Made by a program: the position numbers and the translations under genes. This document shows positions 23,521 to 32,532 of a stretch of 64,000 bases of DNA, piece by piece. The DNA is from Mesonia sp. K7 (GTDB taxonomy: Bacteria; Bacteroidota; Bacteroidia; Flavobacteriales; Flavobacteriaceae): positions 1 through 64,000 of the forward strand of contig NZ_QKQV01000003.1 in NCBI RefSeq assembly GCF_003233725.1, written 5' to 3'. How positions within the stretch are numbered: the first letter of the stretch is position 1; the number at the start of each line of letters is the position of its first letter. The notes under the pieces are model-generated. The model had not been told where the DNA came from and did not search any database. It saw only the letters and a program-made list of their open reading frames with translations.

Positions 23521-25059
23521 ATGGATAAAGAACTCATTATCAGATCAAATTCTGCTGCTATTGATTTTGCCTTATTAAAAGATGGAAAACTAATCGAATT
23601 ACACAAAGAAGACGAAGATAACAACTTCTCTGTTGGCGATATTTTTATTGCCAAAATAAGAAAAGTGGTTCCTGGTCTCAACGCAGCCTTCGTAAATGTT
23701 GGCTACGAGAAAGATGGTTTTTTACACTATCATGACCTAGGACCAAAAATCGCCTCTTTGATCAAATTCACCAAACGTGTAAGCACAGGTAAAGCAAAAG
23801 ATTTTTCTTTAAAGAATTTCAAATTTGAAGAAGACATCTCTAAAGACGGAAGTGTAAACGACGTCTTAAAATCAAATCAGTCTATACTAGTACAAGTAGT
23901 AAAAGAACCTATTTCTACCAAAGGCCCAAGAATAAGCAGTGAGCTTTCTTTTGCTGGAAGGTATATTGTTTTAGTTCCTTTTTCCAATCGTATTTCTATT
24001 TCACAAAAAATAGAAGAGAAAGAAGAAAAAGACAGACTAAAACGCTTGGTAAAAAGCATTAGACCAAAAGGTTTTGGTATCATTGTACGTACCGTAGCTG
24101 AAGGCAAAAAAGTAGCAGACCTCGACAAAGATCTTCAAAATTTGATGAATCGTTGGACGAGTATGTGTAAAAAACTTTATAAAGCATCACATCCTACCAA
24201 AGTGATGGGAGAATTAAGTCGTGCAAACTCTATTATTAGAGATATGTTTAACGATAGTTTCTCTGCCATCCATGTAGATGACGAAACTTTATACACACAA
24301 ATCACAGACTACATCGGAGAGATTGCTCCGCAAAAAGAATCAATCGTAAAACATTATCAATCTAAAGTTCCGATTTTTGAAAAATTTGGAATCGAAAGGC
24401 AAATCAAAACCGCATTTGGTAAAACCGTATCTATGAGTAAAGGTGCATATTTGGTGATTGAACATACCGAAGCCATGCACGTAATCGATGTAAATAGCGG
24501 AAACCGAAGCAACAAAGAAAAAAGCCAAGAGAACACCGCTTTAGAAGTCAACCTTATCAGCGCTAGTGAAGTAGCTAGACAACTGAGACTTCGTGATATG
24601 GGTGGTATTATCGTGGTCGATTTTATAGATATGAACCATGCCGATAATCGCAAAAAACTTTACGATCACTTACGTAACGAAATGAGCGATGACCGTGCAA
24701 AACATAAAATCTTGCCACCAACAAAATTCGGACTTGTACAGATTACAAGACAACGAGTAAGACCAGAAATGAATATCAAAACCCGCGAGGTAAATCCAAA
24801 CGGCCAAGGTGAAATTGAAGCACCGATTGTTTTGGTAGATAAAATAAATACCGATCTGCTCAAAATCATAAAAAAAGATCATAAAAAGATCTCTATAACA
24901 GCTCATCCTTTTGTGGCTGCATTCTTAACAAAAGGAATTCCATCACCCAGAAGCAAATGGTTTTTTGACCATAAACGCTGGGTAAAAGTCTTACCAAGAG
25001 ACGCTTACACGTATTTAGAATATCATTTTCATGATAAAGACGGAAATGTAATTTTATAA
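23521..25059 (+). CDS. rng: Ribonuclease G/E family endoribonuclease
   Basis: RNase G/E processes rRNA and mRNA. The 512-residue protein starts with MDKELIIRSNS and has an S1 RNA-binding domain (about 38-125; VGDIFIAKIRKVVPGLNAAFVNVG), an RNase H-like 5' sensor domain and the catalytic DNase I-like region with aspartates in AMHVIDVNSGNRS and GGIIVVDFIDM. The zinc-link CPxC motif of E. coli RNase E/G is absent: that segment reads KTREVNPNGQGEIEAPI. The protein ends soon after, without the RNase E scaffold tail. Single gene with its own terminator. Confidence 0.93.
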   Translation: MDKELIIRSNSAAIDFALLKDGKLIELHKEDEDNNFSVGDIFIAKIRKVVPGLNAAFVNVGYEKDGFLHYHDLGPKIASLIKFTKRVSTGKAKDFSLKNFKFEEDISKDGSVNDVLKSNQSILVQVVKEPISTKGPRISSELSFAGRYIVLVPFSNRISISQKIEEKEEKDRLKRLVKSIRPKGFGIIVRTVAEGKKVADLDKDLQNLMNRWTSMCKKLYKASHPTKVMGELSRANSIIRDMFNDSFSAIHVDDETLYTQITDYIGEIAPQKESIVKHYQSKVPIFEKFGIERQIKTAFGKTVSMSKGAYLVIEHTEAMHVIDVNSGNRSNKEKSQENTALEVNLISASEVARQLRLRDMGGIIVVDFIDMNHADNRKKLYDHLRNEMSDDRAKHKILPPTKFGLVQITRQRVRPEMNIKTREVNPNGQGEIEAPIVLVDKINTDLLKIIKKDHKKISITAHPFVAAFLTKGIPSPRSKWFFDHKRWVKVLPRDAYTYLEYHFHDKDGNVIL

Positions 25060-25061
25060 AA

Positions 25062-25105
25062 AAATAATCCCTGTAAATTTATTTTTGCAGGGATTTTTTA
25101 TTTTT
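25062..25105 (+). terminator. Intrinsic terminator of rng
   Basis: ATCCCTG / CAGGGAT stem with a 13-nt loop and a long T-run, starting 3 nt after the rng stop and ending just before recX. Confidence 0.85.
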
Positions 25106-25113
25106 ATACCCTT

Positions 25114-25590
25114 ATGAATTTGAGGCCTCAGAAATCTTACACCATAGAAGAAGCTACCCAAAAGCTCAAAAAATATTGTGCTTACCAAGAACGCTGTCAC
25201 CAAGAGGTCGAGAAAAAACTGAAAGATCTTCGTATCATTCCGCAAGGAAGAGCTAAAATCATTGCCGAACTTATTCAAGAAAACTACCTCAACGAAGAGC
25301 GCTTTGCAAAGGCTTTTGCGCGCGGAAAATTCCGTATTAAAAAATGGGGGAAATTCCGTATCAAAAGAGAATTAGAACAAAGGGAGATTTCTGTTTTTAA
25401 TATAAGATCTGCCTTAGCTGAAATATCTGAAGCCGCTTATGCGGAAACCCTAGAGGAACTTTTCCGAAAAAAAGTAAAAAACACCTCTGAAAATAACACC
25501 TACAAACTCAAAAAGAAAGTTGCTGATTATCTACTCTATCGAGGCTGGGAAAGCCATTTGGTTTACGAAAAATTACAGGAACTCGATTAG
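25114..25590 (+). CDS. recX: Regulatory protein RecX
   Basis: RecX modulates RecA by capping or destabilising its filaments. The 158-residue protein is helical and has the family blocks YCAYQERCHQEVEKKLKDL (near 22-40), LIQENYLNEERFAKAFARGKFRIKKWG (read in parts) and a second helical repeat. Its TAG stop overlaps the TAA of the convergent PepSY gene by two bases. recA is not in this window. Confidence 0.9.
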   Translation: MNLRPQKSYTIEEATQKLKKYCAYQERCHQEVEKKLKDLRIIPQGRAKIIAELIQENYLNEERFAKAFARGKFRIKKWGKFRIKRELEQREISVFNIRSALAEISEAAYAETLEELFRKKVKNTSENNTYKLKKKVADYLLYRGWESHLVYEKLQELD

Positions 25591-26771
25591 GGTTTCATTT
25601 TTCTTCCTTTATTCCACCACACTAGGAATCCGGTCACGGGCAAACTTGCACAAATCAAACTTATAAAAAAAGCCAAAAGTTTCCCTGCAAAACCAAACAC
25701 AGCACCAATATGTATGTCATAATTAAGCATACTAATCTTGTCTGCCAGCGCTGCATTTTTATACTCATCGCCTTTTACTCGATAACGTTTTAAAGTATAC
25801 CGATCGTAGAAATACTCATTACGATTGTAAAAAGAACCATGATCTTGATAAGCAATGATTTCAATAGCGTCATCTTCGTGATGTAATGTAGGAGACATGT
25901 AAAATCCACCTGCATTCATTTCTTGTTTACGAGTAAGGTACCAAGCTTTATCTAACGCCGATATACTATCGTTAAGAACTAATTCTGCCTTAGATACATC
26001 TGAGTGCGGGTGGCTATGCTCAGGTTTTTCTTGACCTCCTGAGGTTAGATAATATAAGCCATTTTCAAACCATTTAAAACTCCAAACCAATCCTGTTATG
26101 GCGATTACCATAGCTAACAATAAACTATAGAAACCTACTACATTATGTAAGTCATAATTTACCCGTTTAAACTTAGCTTTCCATTTAATTTTAAAACTCT
26201 TATCCCGATTGGACTTTTTCCAGTTTTTGGGCCACCACATAATCAACCCTGTAATAAGAAGCACTAAAAAAACCAGCGTGGCTATTCCCACAATAGGTCT
26301 TCCTATATCATAAGGCAACCATAAGGCACGATGTCCATCAATTATAAATCTGAAAAAATTAAACTCATCACCTCCTATAAGCTTCTGTTTTTTTATAAAC
26401 TCTCCTGTATAAGGATTTAAGAAAACTGCTGTGAAATGACGTTTGCCGTTTATACGTTCATTAAAGCCAACTGCTGCTGCTCCTTCTCTATTACTGTAGG
26501 TTAAACCTGAGGGTTTTATATCTGGCATGTAAATTTTTGCCGTATCTATTAACTGACTTGGCGGTACAAAATCTTTTTTTTGATCTTTCACAAAACGCCA
26601 AGGCTCCATTGCATCTTTGATTTCTTGTTCAAACGCATAAATACAACCTGTAATACTTACAATAAAAACAATAATCCCTGAACCCAATCCTAACCACAAA
26701 TGTAGCCAATCATTGAGTTTTCTTATGTTACTTTTCTTAGCTTTCTTTTTTGTGTTTTTATTTTTTGCCAT
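25587..26771 (-). CDS. PepSY-associated inner-membrane protein (XusC-like siderophore reductase)
   Basis: The 394-residue protein has four main membrane segments (about 30-50, 155-180, 210-235 and 365-390) and the PepSY-TM family pattern (LHLWLGLGSGIIVFIVSITGCIYAF; GLIMWWPKNWKK; DLHNVVGFYSLL), with conserved histidines near the membrane ends that could bind haem. Proteins of this family next to TonB-siderophore receptors reduce imported ferric-siderophore. It is the last gene of a TonB-receptor / DUF4374 / PepSY operon, the order of xusA-xusB-xusC in Bacteroides thetaiotaomicron. Role by family and context. Confidence 0.8.
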   Translation of the reverse strand: MAKNKNTKKKAKKSNIRKLNDWLHLWLGLGSGIIVFIVSITGCIYAFEQEIKDAMEPWRFVKDQKKDFVPPSQLIDTAKIYMPDIKPSGLTYSNREGAAAVGFNERINGKRHFTAVFLNPYTGEFIKKQKLIGGDEFNFFRFIIDGHRALWLPYDIGRPIVGIATLVFLVLLITGLIMWWPKNWKKSNRDKSFKIKWKAKFKRVNYDLHNVVGFYSLLLAMVIAITGLVWSFKWFENGLYYLTSGGQEKPEHSHPHSDVSKAELVLNDSISALDKAWYLTRKQEMNAGGFYMSPTLHHEDDAIEIIAYQDHGSFYNRNEYFYDRYTLKRYRVKGDEYKNAALADKISMLNYDIHIGAVFGFAGKLLAFFISLICASLPVTGFLVWWNKGRKMKP

Positions 26772-26783
26772 CAGATAAAAGAA

Positions 26784-26812
26784 AAATCAGCCTACCTTAA
26801 GTAAGCTGATTT
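26784..26812 (-). terminator. Hairpin with T-run between the DUF4374 and PepSY genes
   Basis: On the minus strand AAATCAGC / GCTGATTT is followed by TTTTTCTTTT, just upstream of the PepSY ATG. In an operon this can act as a partial terminator that lowers expression of the last gene. Its true effect is unknown. Confidence 0.55.
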
Positions 26813-26828
26813 AGGTAATTTAATTCTA

Positions 26829-28040
26829 TTAAAATTTAAAGAAACCAGCTACGAAACTTGCTTGAACTTTTGCTCCTTTTGTGGCCGTAAGTGTTCTTGT
26901 ATCCATTTCATAAACATAGATACCGTTGTCTTCTGGAATACATAAGTAAATATTATCTCCTTCTTGTAAAGCAGCAAGTCTTCTTCCGTTTCCTTTATGC
27001 TCTGGCACACCTTGAATAAAATCTACTGTTTGGGTCTCAAAATCGATTACTGCAGATTGCAGCGGGCCATCAGACCATCGTTCTTGTGTATCTCTTGTAG
27101 CTGTATTCATTTCGGCGAAAGCCTTGTTAGCCCCTAAAAACTTAAGGTGAGCTGTATTAAAGCCGCCCGAGGCTGCGACTATGTCAAAATAATAGTTTTG
27201 ATCAAACTCTGTTTCACCTGCGTTAATTCTTAAAACACCAGCCGGTTGGGTAGATTGACTAAAACCGTTTGCAGGATTAGAATGTGAAATCGCATAGACA
27301 TTCCCATCATTATCTTTTACCAAACCTGATTTAACATTAAATCCTCCTATTGGGCCAACACGGGTATCGGTAATGACTTTTTGAAACTCTAATTCTGGAT
27401 AAGAGAAAACAGCAACTTCTGCCTGATCTGTATAGTTAGTATCATATGTATTTGGGTCTGAAATATAATAGCTTAAAAATAACTCGTCTCCTCTAACAAC
27501 CATTCCGGAATAGGAAGGCCCTACCAAATTGGTAAATTCTGAAACCTGTACCACCTTTTCTTCAGTTACGGTGATGCTATTGCTGTTAAATTTTCTAAAT
27601 GTAATGATATCTGATGAAGAAGACATTGTTACTGAAACCAAAGTATTATCTCCTGCTTTTACCATATCTGAGAGACTATTTGAAAAAGAAACATCCCCTA
27701 CTTGATTTAAAGTACCATCTGGGTTTTGAGAAATAGCAACTACATTCACATCGTCTAATCCTCCTAGGCTATAAATGGTATTGTCAAAACCAACAAAATC
27801 GTAATAACCTGGTTGTTCTATTCCTTGACCTTGAGCGGTTAAAGTTCCTTCCATAATCTGCTCAAAGGGTACTGTGTAATAACTAAAATTGCCTTCTGTA
27901 CCTTGAATGGCCAGAGACAAAGCATAATCACCCCTACTTACAGGGTCGTTGTCCTCGTTATCATTACTACAAGAAATCATTGCAAATGATAAAAAAAGTA
28001 ACACTACTATTCGGTTAAGATTTAAATTTAATCTATTCAT
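26829..28040 (-). CDS. DUF4374 surface lipoprotein (XusB-like siderophore-binding protein)
   Basis: The 403-residue lipoprotein has a signal with lipobox FAMISC (Cys near 24) followed by SNDNEDND, an acidic run that acts as a surface-export signal in Bacteroidota. The rest is beta-rich, consistent with a propeller, and matches DUF4374, the family of XusB, which binds ferric siderophores at the cell surface in Bacteroides. It lies between the TonB receptor (29-nt gap) and the PepSY protein, which fits a receptor-binding-protein-reductase system. The siderophore is unknown. Confidence 0.8.
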   Translation of the reverse strand: MNRLNLNLNRIVVLLFLSFAMISCSNDNEDNDPVSRGDYALSLAIQGTEGNFSYYTVPFEQIMEGTLTAQGQGIEQPGYYDFVGFDNTIYSLGGLDDVNVVAISQNPDGTLNQVGDVSFSNSLSDMVKAGDNTLVSVTMSSSSDIITFRKFNSNSITVTEEKVVQVSEFTNLVGPSYSGMVVRGDELFLSYYISDPNTYDTNYTDQAEVAVFSYPELEFQKVITDTRVGPIGGFNVKSGLVKDNDGNVYAISHSNPANGFSQSTQPAGVLRINAGETEFDQNYYFDIVAASGGFNTAHLKFLGANKAFAEMNTATRDTQERWSDGPLQSAVIDFETQTVDFIQGVPEHKGNGRRLAALQEGDNIYLCIPEDNGIYVYEMDTRTLTATKGAKVQASFVAGFFKF

Positions 28041-28069
28041 TGTGTTTAATTTAATTATTGAATTTTTAA

Positions 28070-30460
28070 TTATATACTGTATCTTAATTTTAGGTAAAAG
28101 GCCCTACCTGGTTTTTGTAATCTAAATTTGTCGTATAATACTTCGTCAGTAATATTTCGGCATTCTAATGATATATTATATTTACCTTTATCAAAACTAT
28201 AGATGGCTTCTACACTGTGGGAAAGCTGCCGCGGAATTATAGCTTTACTGTCTGTATACCCATACCGTTCTGAACTTAGAAAATATTCTTCTGTAAAATT
28301 GAAGTAATAATTGAAATTGAAATTTGATTTTTCAACAAACAAGTCTTTAAAGTTTAGGCCCGCTACAACACTTCCAAATAAATAGGGTGTGTTTGGTATT
28401 CTAGCTCCTTTATTAAAATTTGGTTGAAAGCCAGAATAATCATTATAAATCAAATCTGCTTCATCGGTAATATTCTGGTAAGTAGCATTGGCACTTAGGT
28501 TAAAAAACTCTTTATACCTATACCCAAAATTTGCCTGTATTCCGTTAGCTTTTACTTCTGCAAGGTTGTCTTTTTTTGAAGTAGGTCCACTTACAGTTAC
28601 TATATCATAAATCAAATCTTTCGCCTCACGGTAAATATATGTAGCACCAAGTTCAATATGATTATCTTCTAAGATTTTAAAATTGTAGCTACCCCCAATA
28701 TTCAGGTTTTTGCTTTGTTCTGGTTTTAGATTTACATTGGGCACTATTGTTAAACCGTTTCCAAAAAATTCCTCTGCAGTAGGCAATCTAAAAGCATTCT
28801 CAAACGAAGTTTTAAACTGTAAATTTGGAGTGATAAAATAGGAGGAAGCAATACCATAACCATAATTATGGTTAGATATTTCTACCGCTTCAGTCGTTTC
28901 TATGGTGTTTCCTGAGCGTTGGCTTGATTCAACATTTAGGTGATAAGCTTTACCAAAAAAGGTAGTTGACCATTTTTTATTGAGCTGATATTTATAAGAC
29001 AATCCTAAGGTGTTTTTATGTAATCTTTTAGGAAGGAAGTACTGATTGATATCGGTGTTTACTTCATCAAATTCGTCTCTTTTAAAGTATTGGAAAGAAT
29101 GGTTAAACGCAAAAGAATGTTTTTCATTAAGTAAATAACTTAAGTTAAGCTGGTTGGCAAACTCATTATCGTCAAATTTTAATAGGTTTGCTTCTCCTAG
29201 TTCTGCATCTGTTTGAGATTCTGATGATAACTTTTCACCATACCAGTTGTAGCGAAAACCAACAAGGGTATCAATATTTTCTGTTTTAGTAATATTATAG
29301 GATGTGTTAAGACTAACATCTAAGCCTTCTGTAAATAAATCTCTTTTTTTATATTTTAAGGTTGGAATTATGGAATAGCTCTTGCTTTTTACAGCTCCAA
29401 AAACAGTTTCCATTGTTGCCCCTGTTTGTACATCTTTATTATCTCCAGATGTAATGACTCCAAATAAGATCTGATCTGCAAAACTCTTATCAATAAAACC
29501 TAACTCCAATTGAGCTGTTAAAGATTTATACGTATCATGAAAACGTTCTACTTCTACATTGTTTTCAATAACATTACCTAACTCATCCTTTATATTAACT
29601 AAGACATCATAGTTATTATCAGAATAATTGTAATTAGCATTACCTCTTACTGTAAAACCTGTAGTGTCGTTTGTAAAAGCTCCATTTACAGAAGCTCTGT
29701 GTGTATTAAAAGAACCATACGTGTAAGAAACATCCAAATATTCCTCTTTTTGATTGGTAATGATATTGACCGCTCCACCTAGAGCGTCGGTGCCTAACCA
29801 GATAGGTACTACACCATTATAAACATCGATACGTTCGATAGAATTGACAGGTATATTGCCTAAATTAAAAGAAGAACCAAAATTATCCATCGGGATACCG
29901 TTTAAGAAAAACTTTACTTGATTTCCTTTAAAGCCGTTAAGTGAAAAGGTATAATTTGAACCCAAACCGCCATCTTGAAGAATACGAACACTTGGTACTC
30001 GGTTTAATATTTGTTGAGCATCTACAGAACTATTTAATAATTCTTTGGTAGATACTGAAGTAACCGCATAGGCTTGCTCATTTATTTGACGAATTTTAGA
30101 TTTTCCTTGAAGAGTTACCTCATCAATTGCGAAGGTTTCTTCCACTAAAGTGAAATTTAAAATAATATCTTTATTTTTTATTTCAATTTCTCTGGTTTGG
30201 ACTTTATAACCCAATAAAGAGACTTCTATTATATGCCTCCCTTTCGAGATTCCTTCGATTTTATACTGACCTTGTTTATCGGTAGCAATGCCTATAAATT
30301 CATTTTTGAGTGTAATATTTACACCCTCTAATGGCTTATTGAGACCATCTACCACCAAACCGCTAATGCTTTGGGTATTTTGTGAGAAAGAGCTAAGATT
30401 ATGAAATACAACACACAAAAAGATAGTGTGAAAAACAAAAGATTTATATATCTGCCTCAA
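28070..30460 (-). CDS. TonB-dependent siderophore receptor (XusA-like)
   Basis: The 796-residue receptor begins at a TTG codon; no ATG occurs near the signal peptide (about 5-27, ending SSFSQ). Next come a carboxypeptidase-like domain (about 30-110; SISGLVVDGLNKPLEGV), a plug domain with VPSVRILQDGGLGSNYTFSLNG and a barrel ending LKLRYSI. It should move a ferric-siderophore across the outer membrane. It is followed by the DUF4374 and PepSY genes, and preceded by its own promoter and an AT-rich palindrome that could be a metal-regulator site. Confidence 0.85.
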   Translation of the reverse strand: MRQIYKSFVFHTIFLCVVFHNLSSFSQNTQSISGLVVDGLNKPLEGVNITLKNEFIGIATDKQGQYKIEGISKGRHIIEVSLLGYKVQTREIEIKNKDIILNFTLVEETFAIDEVTLQGKSKIRQINEQAYAVTSVSTKELLNSSVDAQQILNRVPSVRILQDGGLGSNYTFSLNGFKGNQVKFFLNGIPMDNFGSSFNLGNIPVNSIERIDVYNGVVPIWLGTDALGGAVNIITNQKEEYLDVSYTYGSFNTHRASVNGAFTNDTTGFTVRGNANYNYSDNNYDVLVNIKDELGNVIENNVEVERFHDTYKSLTAQLELGFIDKSFADQILFGVITSGDNKDVQTGATMETVFGAVKSKSYSIIPTLKYKKRDLFTEGLDVSLNTSYNITKTENIDTLVGFRYNWYGEKLSSESQTDAELGEANLLKFDDNEFANQLNLSYLLNEKHSFAFNHSFQYFKRDEFDEVNTDINQYFLPKRLHKNTLGLSYKYQLNKKWSTTFFGKAYHLNVESSQRSGNTIETTEAVEISNHNYGYGIASSYFITPNLQFKTSFENAFRLPTAEEFFGNGLTIVPNVNLKPEQSKNLNIGGSYNFKILEDNHIELGATYIYREAKDLIYDIVTVSGPTSKKDNLAEVKANGIQANFGYRYKEFFNLSANATYQNITDEADLIYNDYSGFQPNFNKGARIPNTPYLFGSVVAGLNFKDLFVEKSNFNFNYYFNFTEEYFLSSERYGYTDSKAIIPRQLSHSVEAIYSFDKGKYNISLECRNITDEVLYDKFRLQKPGRAFYLKLRYSI

Positions 30461-30462
30461 TT

Positions 30463-30503
30463 CTAAATTTATTTAGATTAATTATAGAATGACGGCAAAA
30501 ATA
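30463..30503 (-). promoter_or_regulatory. Promoter of the siderophore operon with a nearby palindrome
   Basis: On the minus strand TATTTTTG plus C (30503-30496) is a perfect -7 box. Between it and the start codon lies CTAAAT-TT-ATTTAG (30463-30476), an AT-rich near-palindrome of the general kind bound by iron regulators. A second palindrome, AGAATTATTCT, lies upstream near 30534. Confidence 0.45.
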
Positions 30504-30548
30504 AAAGATTTTTTAGAACTGGTAAAGTTTATTTAGAATTATTCTACC

Positions 30549-31418
30549 TTAATTTAAGATGTTTTTTTCGGTATTCTCGATGGCTTTTTTATTTTTATAT
30601 TTCATCCATTTTTCACCTTTCCATTTTTTCTGAAAATTATCGTAATGTCGCATGATGCCAATATTATAAATTGCTTTCATAAGGTGAATAGGCTTTTTAG
30701 GCATCGAACGCAAACTCATGGAAAAACCTGGTGTGAGATAAGTCATAAAATGCCAATATCCTTCGGGCATATATAAAGCATCCCCATGATTTAGAGATGT
30801 TTCGTAACCTTTAGCATATTTTAGGCCAGGAAATTTTTTAAAATCTGGTTTGTTGAAATTAATATCCTCAAGGGAAATCAAAGCATAGGGTACTTTGTAT
30901 AAAAATTTACTTTCAGAAGGAGGGTAAAGCACACAACGCTTTTTACCTTCAAAATGAAAATGTAAGATATTGGCGTAATCAATATCGTAATGCATAAAAA
31001 CACTCGAGTTTTCACCTCCGAAAAACAAAAATGGTAAGCCTTTTAAAAATCGTAAACCTAAGTCTGGATATTTAAAATCGTTTTGCAGCTGCGGTACTTC
31101 TTTTAGTAAACTATATAAAAAAATGCGATAATTTGTCGGCTTAGATTGTAAAAGATTGATGTAATCTTCCATCCGCATTTCTGCGTGCGGCTCATTAAAT
31201 TTATATTTGCTTGTTGTTGGCCTGTCGTCATACAAAGGCACAATTTTATTTTTAGCAATTTGTTTGATATAATCAAAATTCCATTTATGGTAGGCTGACC
31301 AATCTTTTGTCAAATTCTGTATGACCACAGGTGTTTGTGATTTTACATACTTATTGATAAAATCTTCTTTCGAAATTGAAGCAACGCGGTCAATTTCTTT
31401 TAGCTGAAGTTGATGCAT
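30549..31418 (-). CDS. JmjC/cupin_8 protein, second of a tandem pair
   Basis: A 289-residue JmjC-related cupin. This fold typically binds Fe(II) and 2-oxoglutarate and hydroxylates protein or small-molecule targets. The facial-triad candidates are HYD in SVFMHYDIDYANILHFHF and the later His in YMPEGYWHFMTYL; VLYPP precedes a likely 2-oxoglutarate Lys/Arg site. It is a clear paralogue of the preceding gene and starts one base after that gene's stop. The substrate is unknown. The siderophore receptor downstream has its own promoter, so any functional link is a guess. Confidence 0.75.
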   Translation of the reverse strand: MHQLQLKEIDRVASISKEDFINKYVKSQTPVVIQNLTKDWSAYHKWNFDYIKQIAKNKIVPLYDDRPTTSKYKFNEPHAEMRMEDYINLLQSKPTNYRIFLYSLLKEVPQLQNDFKYPDLGLRFLKGLPFLFFGGENSSVFMHYDIDYANILHFHFEGKKRCVLYPPSESKFLYKVPYALISLEDINFNKPDFKKFPGLKYAKGYETSLNHGDALYMPEGYWHFMTYLTPGFSMSLRSMPKKPIHLMKAIYNIGIMRHYDNFQKKWKGEKWMKYKNKKAIENTEKNILN

Positions 31419-31419
31419 A

Positions 31420-32301
31420 TTATTTCCTTTCTTCTATAGCTTTTTGGGCGTTGGAGATCGCTTTTTGATTTTTATAATCTATCCAAGATTGTCCTTTTAA
31501 TTTTCGCATAAGGTTGTCAAAAGGCATGGTAAAAGCAAGATTTTTAACAAATTGTAAAGTTTTGTTTAGCGATTTTGGGAAAGAACGCAAGGTAAGTGAA
31601 ACACATGGGGTTTGATAACGGATGTAATGCCAATATCCACTTGGAATATATAGCATTTCACCAGGTTTTAGTGTAACTTCATAACCTTCTGCATTTTTTA
31701 AAGCTGGGTATTTTTTATAATCAGGATAATCAAACTCTATTTCTTCTATAGAAACAATAGAGTACGGAACGTGATACAAAAGTCTTTTCTGCTCATGCGG
31801 AAACAGGATAATTTTTTTTTCTCCTATAAAATTGAAATGAAAATTATTAGCAAAATCAATGTCATAATGCAATAAAACTTTTCCATTTTCTCCTCCAAAA
31901 AACAATACAGGCAATTTTTTAAAAAATTTAACCCCCAAGTCAGGATATTTAAAATCTTCTTGAAGATTTGGTGCTTTTTTTAGAATATTAAAAAAGAATA
32001 TTCTTAGGTCTGTTGGCCCTTTTTTAAGAATATCAATATATGATTTAAGTGGTAAATGTTTTACAGGCTTCCTAGATGGCTCTTTTCCCTTAGCTGGATT
32101 ACTATTATAAAGCGGCACTACAACGTCTCCATAATTATTGGCAAAATAATCTAATGACCATTTTTGGTATGCCGGCCAGTCTTGAGTGAAATTTTCTACA
32201 ACGACAGGTTTCTCTTGTTTTAAGTAAAGCCTTATAAAATTCTCTTTTGATAGGTGTTTTACCCTAACAATTTGTTCATAGCTCACATGTTCTTTCGTCA
32301 T
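31420..32301 (-). CDS. JmjC/cupin_8 protein, first of a tandem pair
   Basis: From the ATG at 32301 (MTKEHVSYEQIVRV) the protein is 293 residues; this start aligns with its paralogue, and the longer frame to 32352 would run through the promoter region. The iron site candidates are HYD in VLLHYDIDFANNFHFNF and the His in YIPSGYWHYIRY. Sequence similarity to the next gene is strong along the full length (FKYPDLG, FFGGENG, VPYSIVSIEEI), so the two arose by tandem duplication. It has a possible -7 box, TAACTTTA, about 25 nt upstream. Function unknown. Confidence 0.75.
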   Translation of the reverse strand: MTKEHVSYEQIVRVKHLSKENFIRLYLKQEKPVVVENFTQDWPAYQKWSLDYFANNYGDVVVPLYNSNPAKGKEPSRKPVKHLPLKSYIDILKKGPTDLRIFFFNILKKAPNLQEDFKYPDLGVKFFKKLPVLFFGGENGKVLLHYDIDFANNFHFNFIGEKKIILFPHEQKRLLYHVPYSIVSIEEIEFDYPDYKKYPALKNAEGYEVTLKPGEMLYIPSGYWHYIRYQTPCVSLTLRSFPKSLNKTLQFVKNLAFTMPFDNLMRKLKGQSWIDYKNQKAISNAQKAIEERK

Positions 32302-32381
32302 TGTTATTGCTGTTAATGAGGTAAAGTTACAATATAGTTTAACTGTAAGCAATAAGAATAGCTATGATTAATAAAATTAAA

Positions 32382-32406
32382 AAAGGAGAGCTGTTATGCC
32401 TCCTTT
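32382..32406 (-). terminator. Second minus-strand terminator upstream of the cupin pair
   Basis: On the minus strand AAAGGAG / CTCCTTT with an 11-nt loop is followed by TTTTTAATTTT. It lies about 70 nt beyond the LamG terminator, with no gene between them. The remaining bases of 32302-32532 hold only AT-rich sequence. Confidence 0.45.
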
Positions 32407-32477
32407 ATCTATTATATAGTAAATTTTATTCTTTTCTGTCGTTCTTACTTAATTCCTTTTAAAAGAAATTGAAAAAT

Positions 32478-32510
32478 AAAAAGGGGCTATTTATATAAAT
32501 AGCCCCTTTT
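32478..32510 (-). terminator. Intrinsic terminator of the LamG gene
   Basis: Long perfect stem AAAGGGGCTATTT / AAATAGCCCCTTT with a TATA centre, followed on the minus strand by a T-run, 22 nt past the LamG stop codon. Confidence 0.88.
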
Positions 32511-32532
32511 CGTCTTGTTTTTTTATTAAAAG

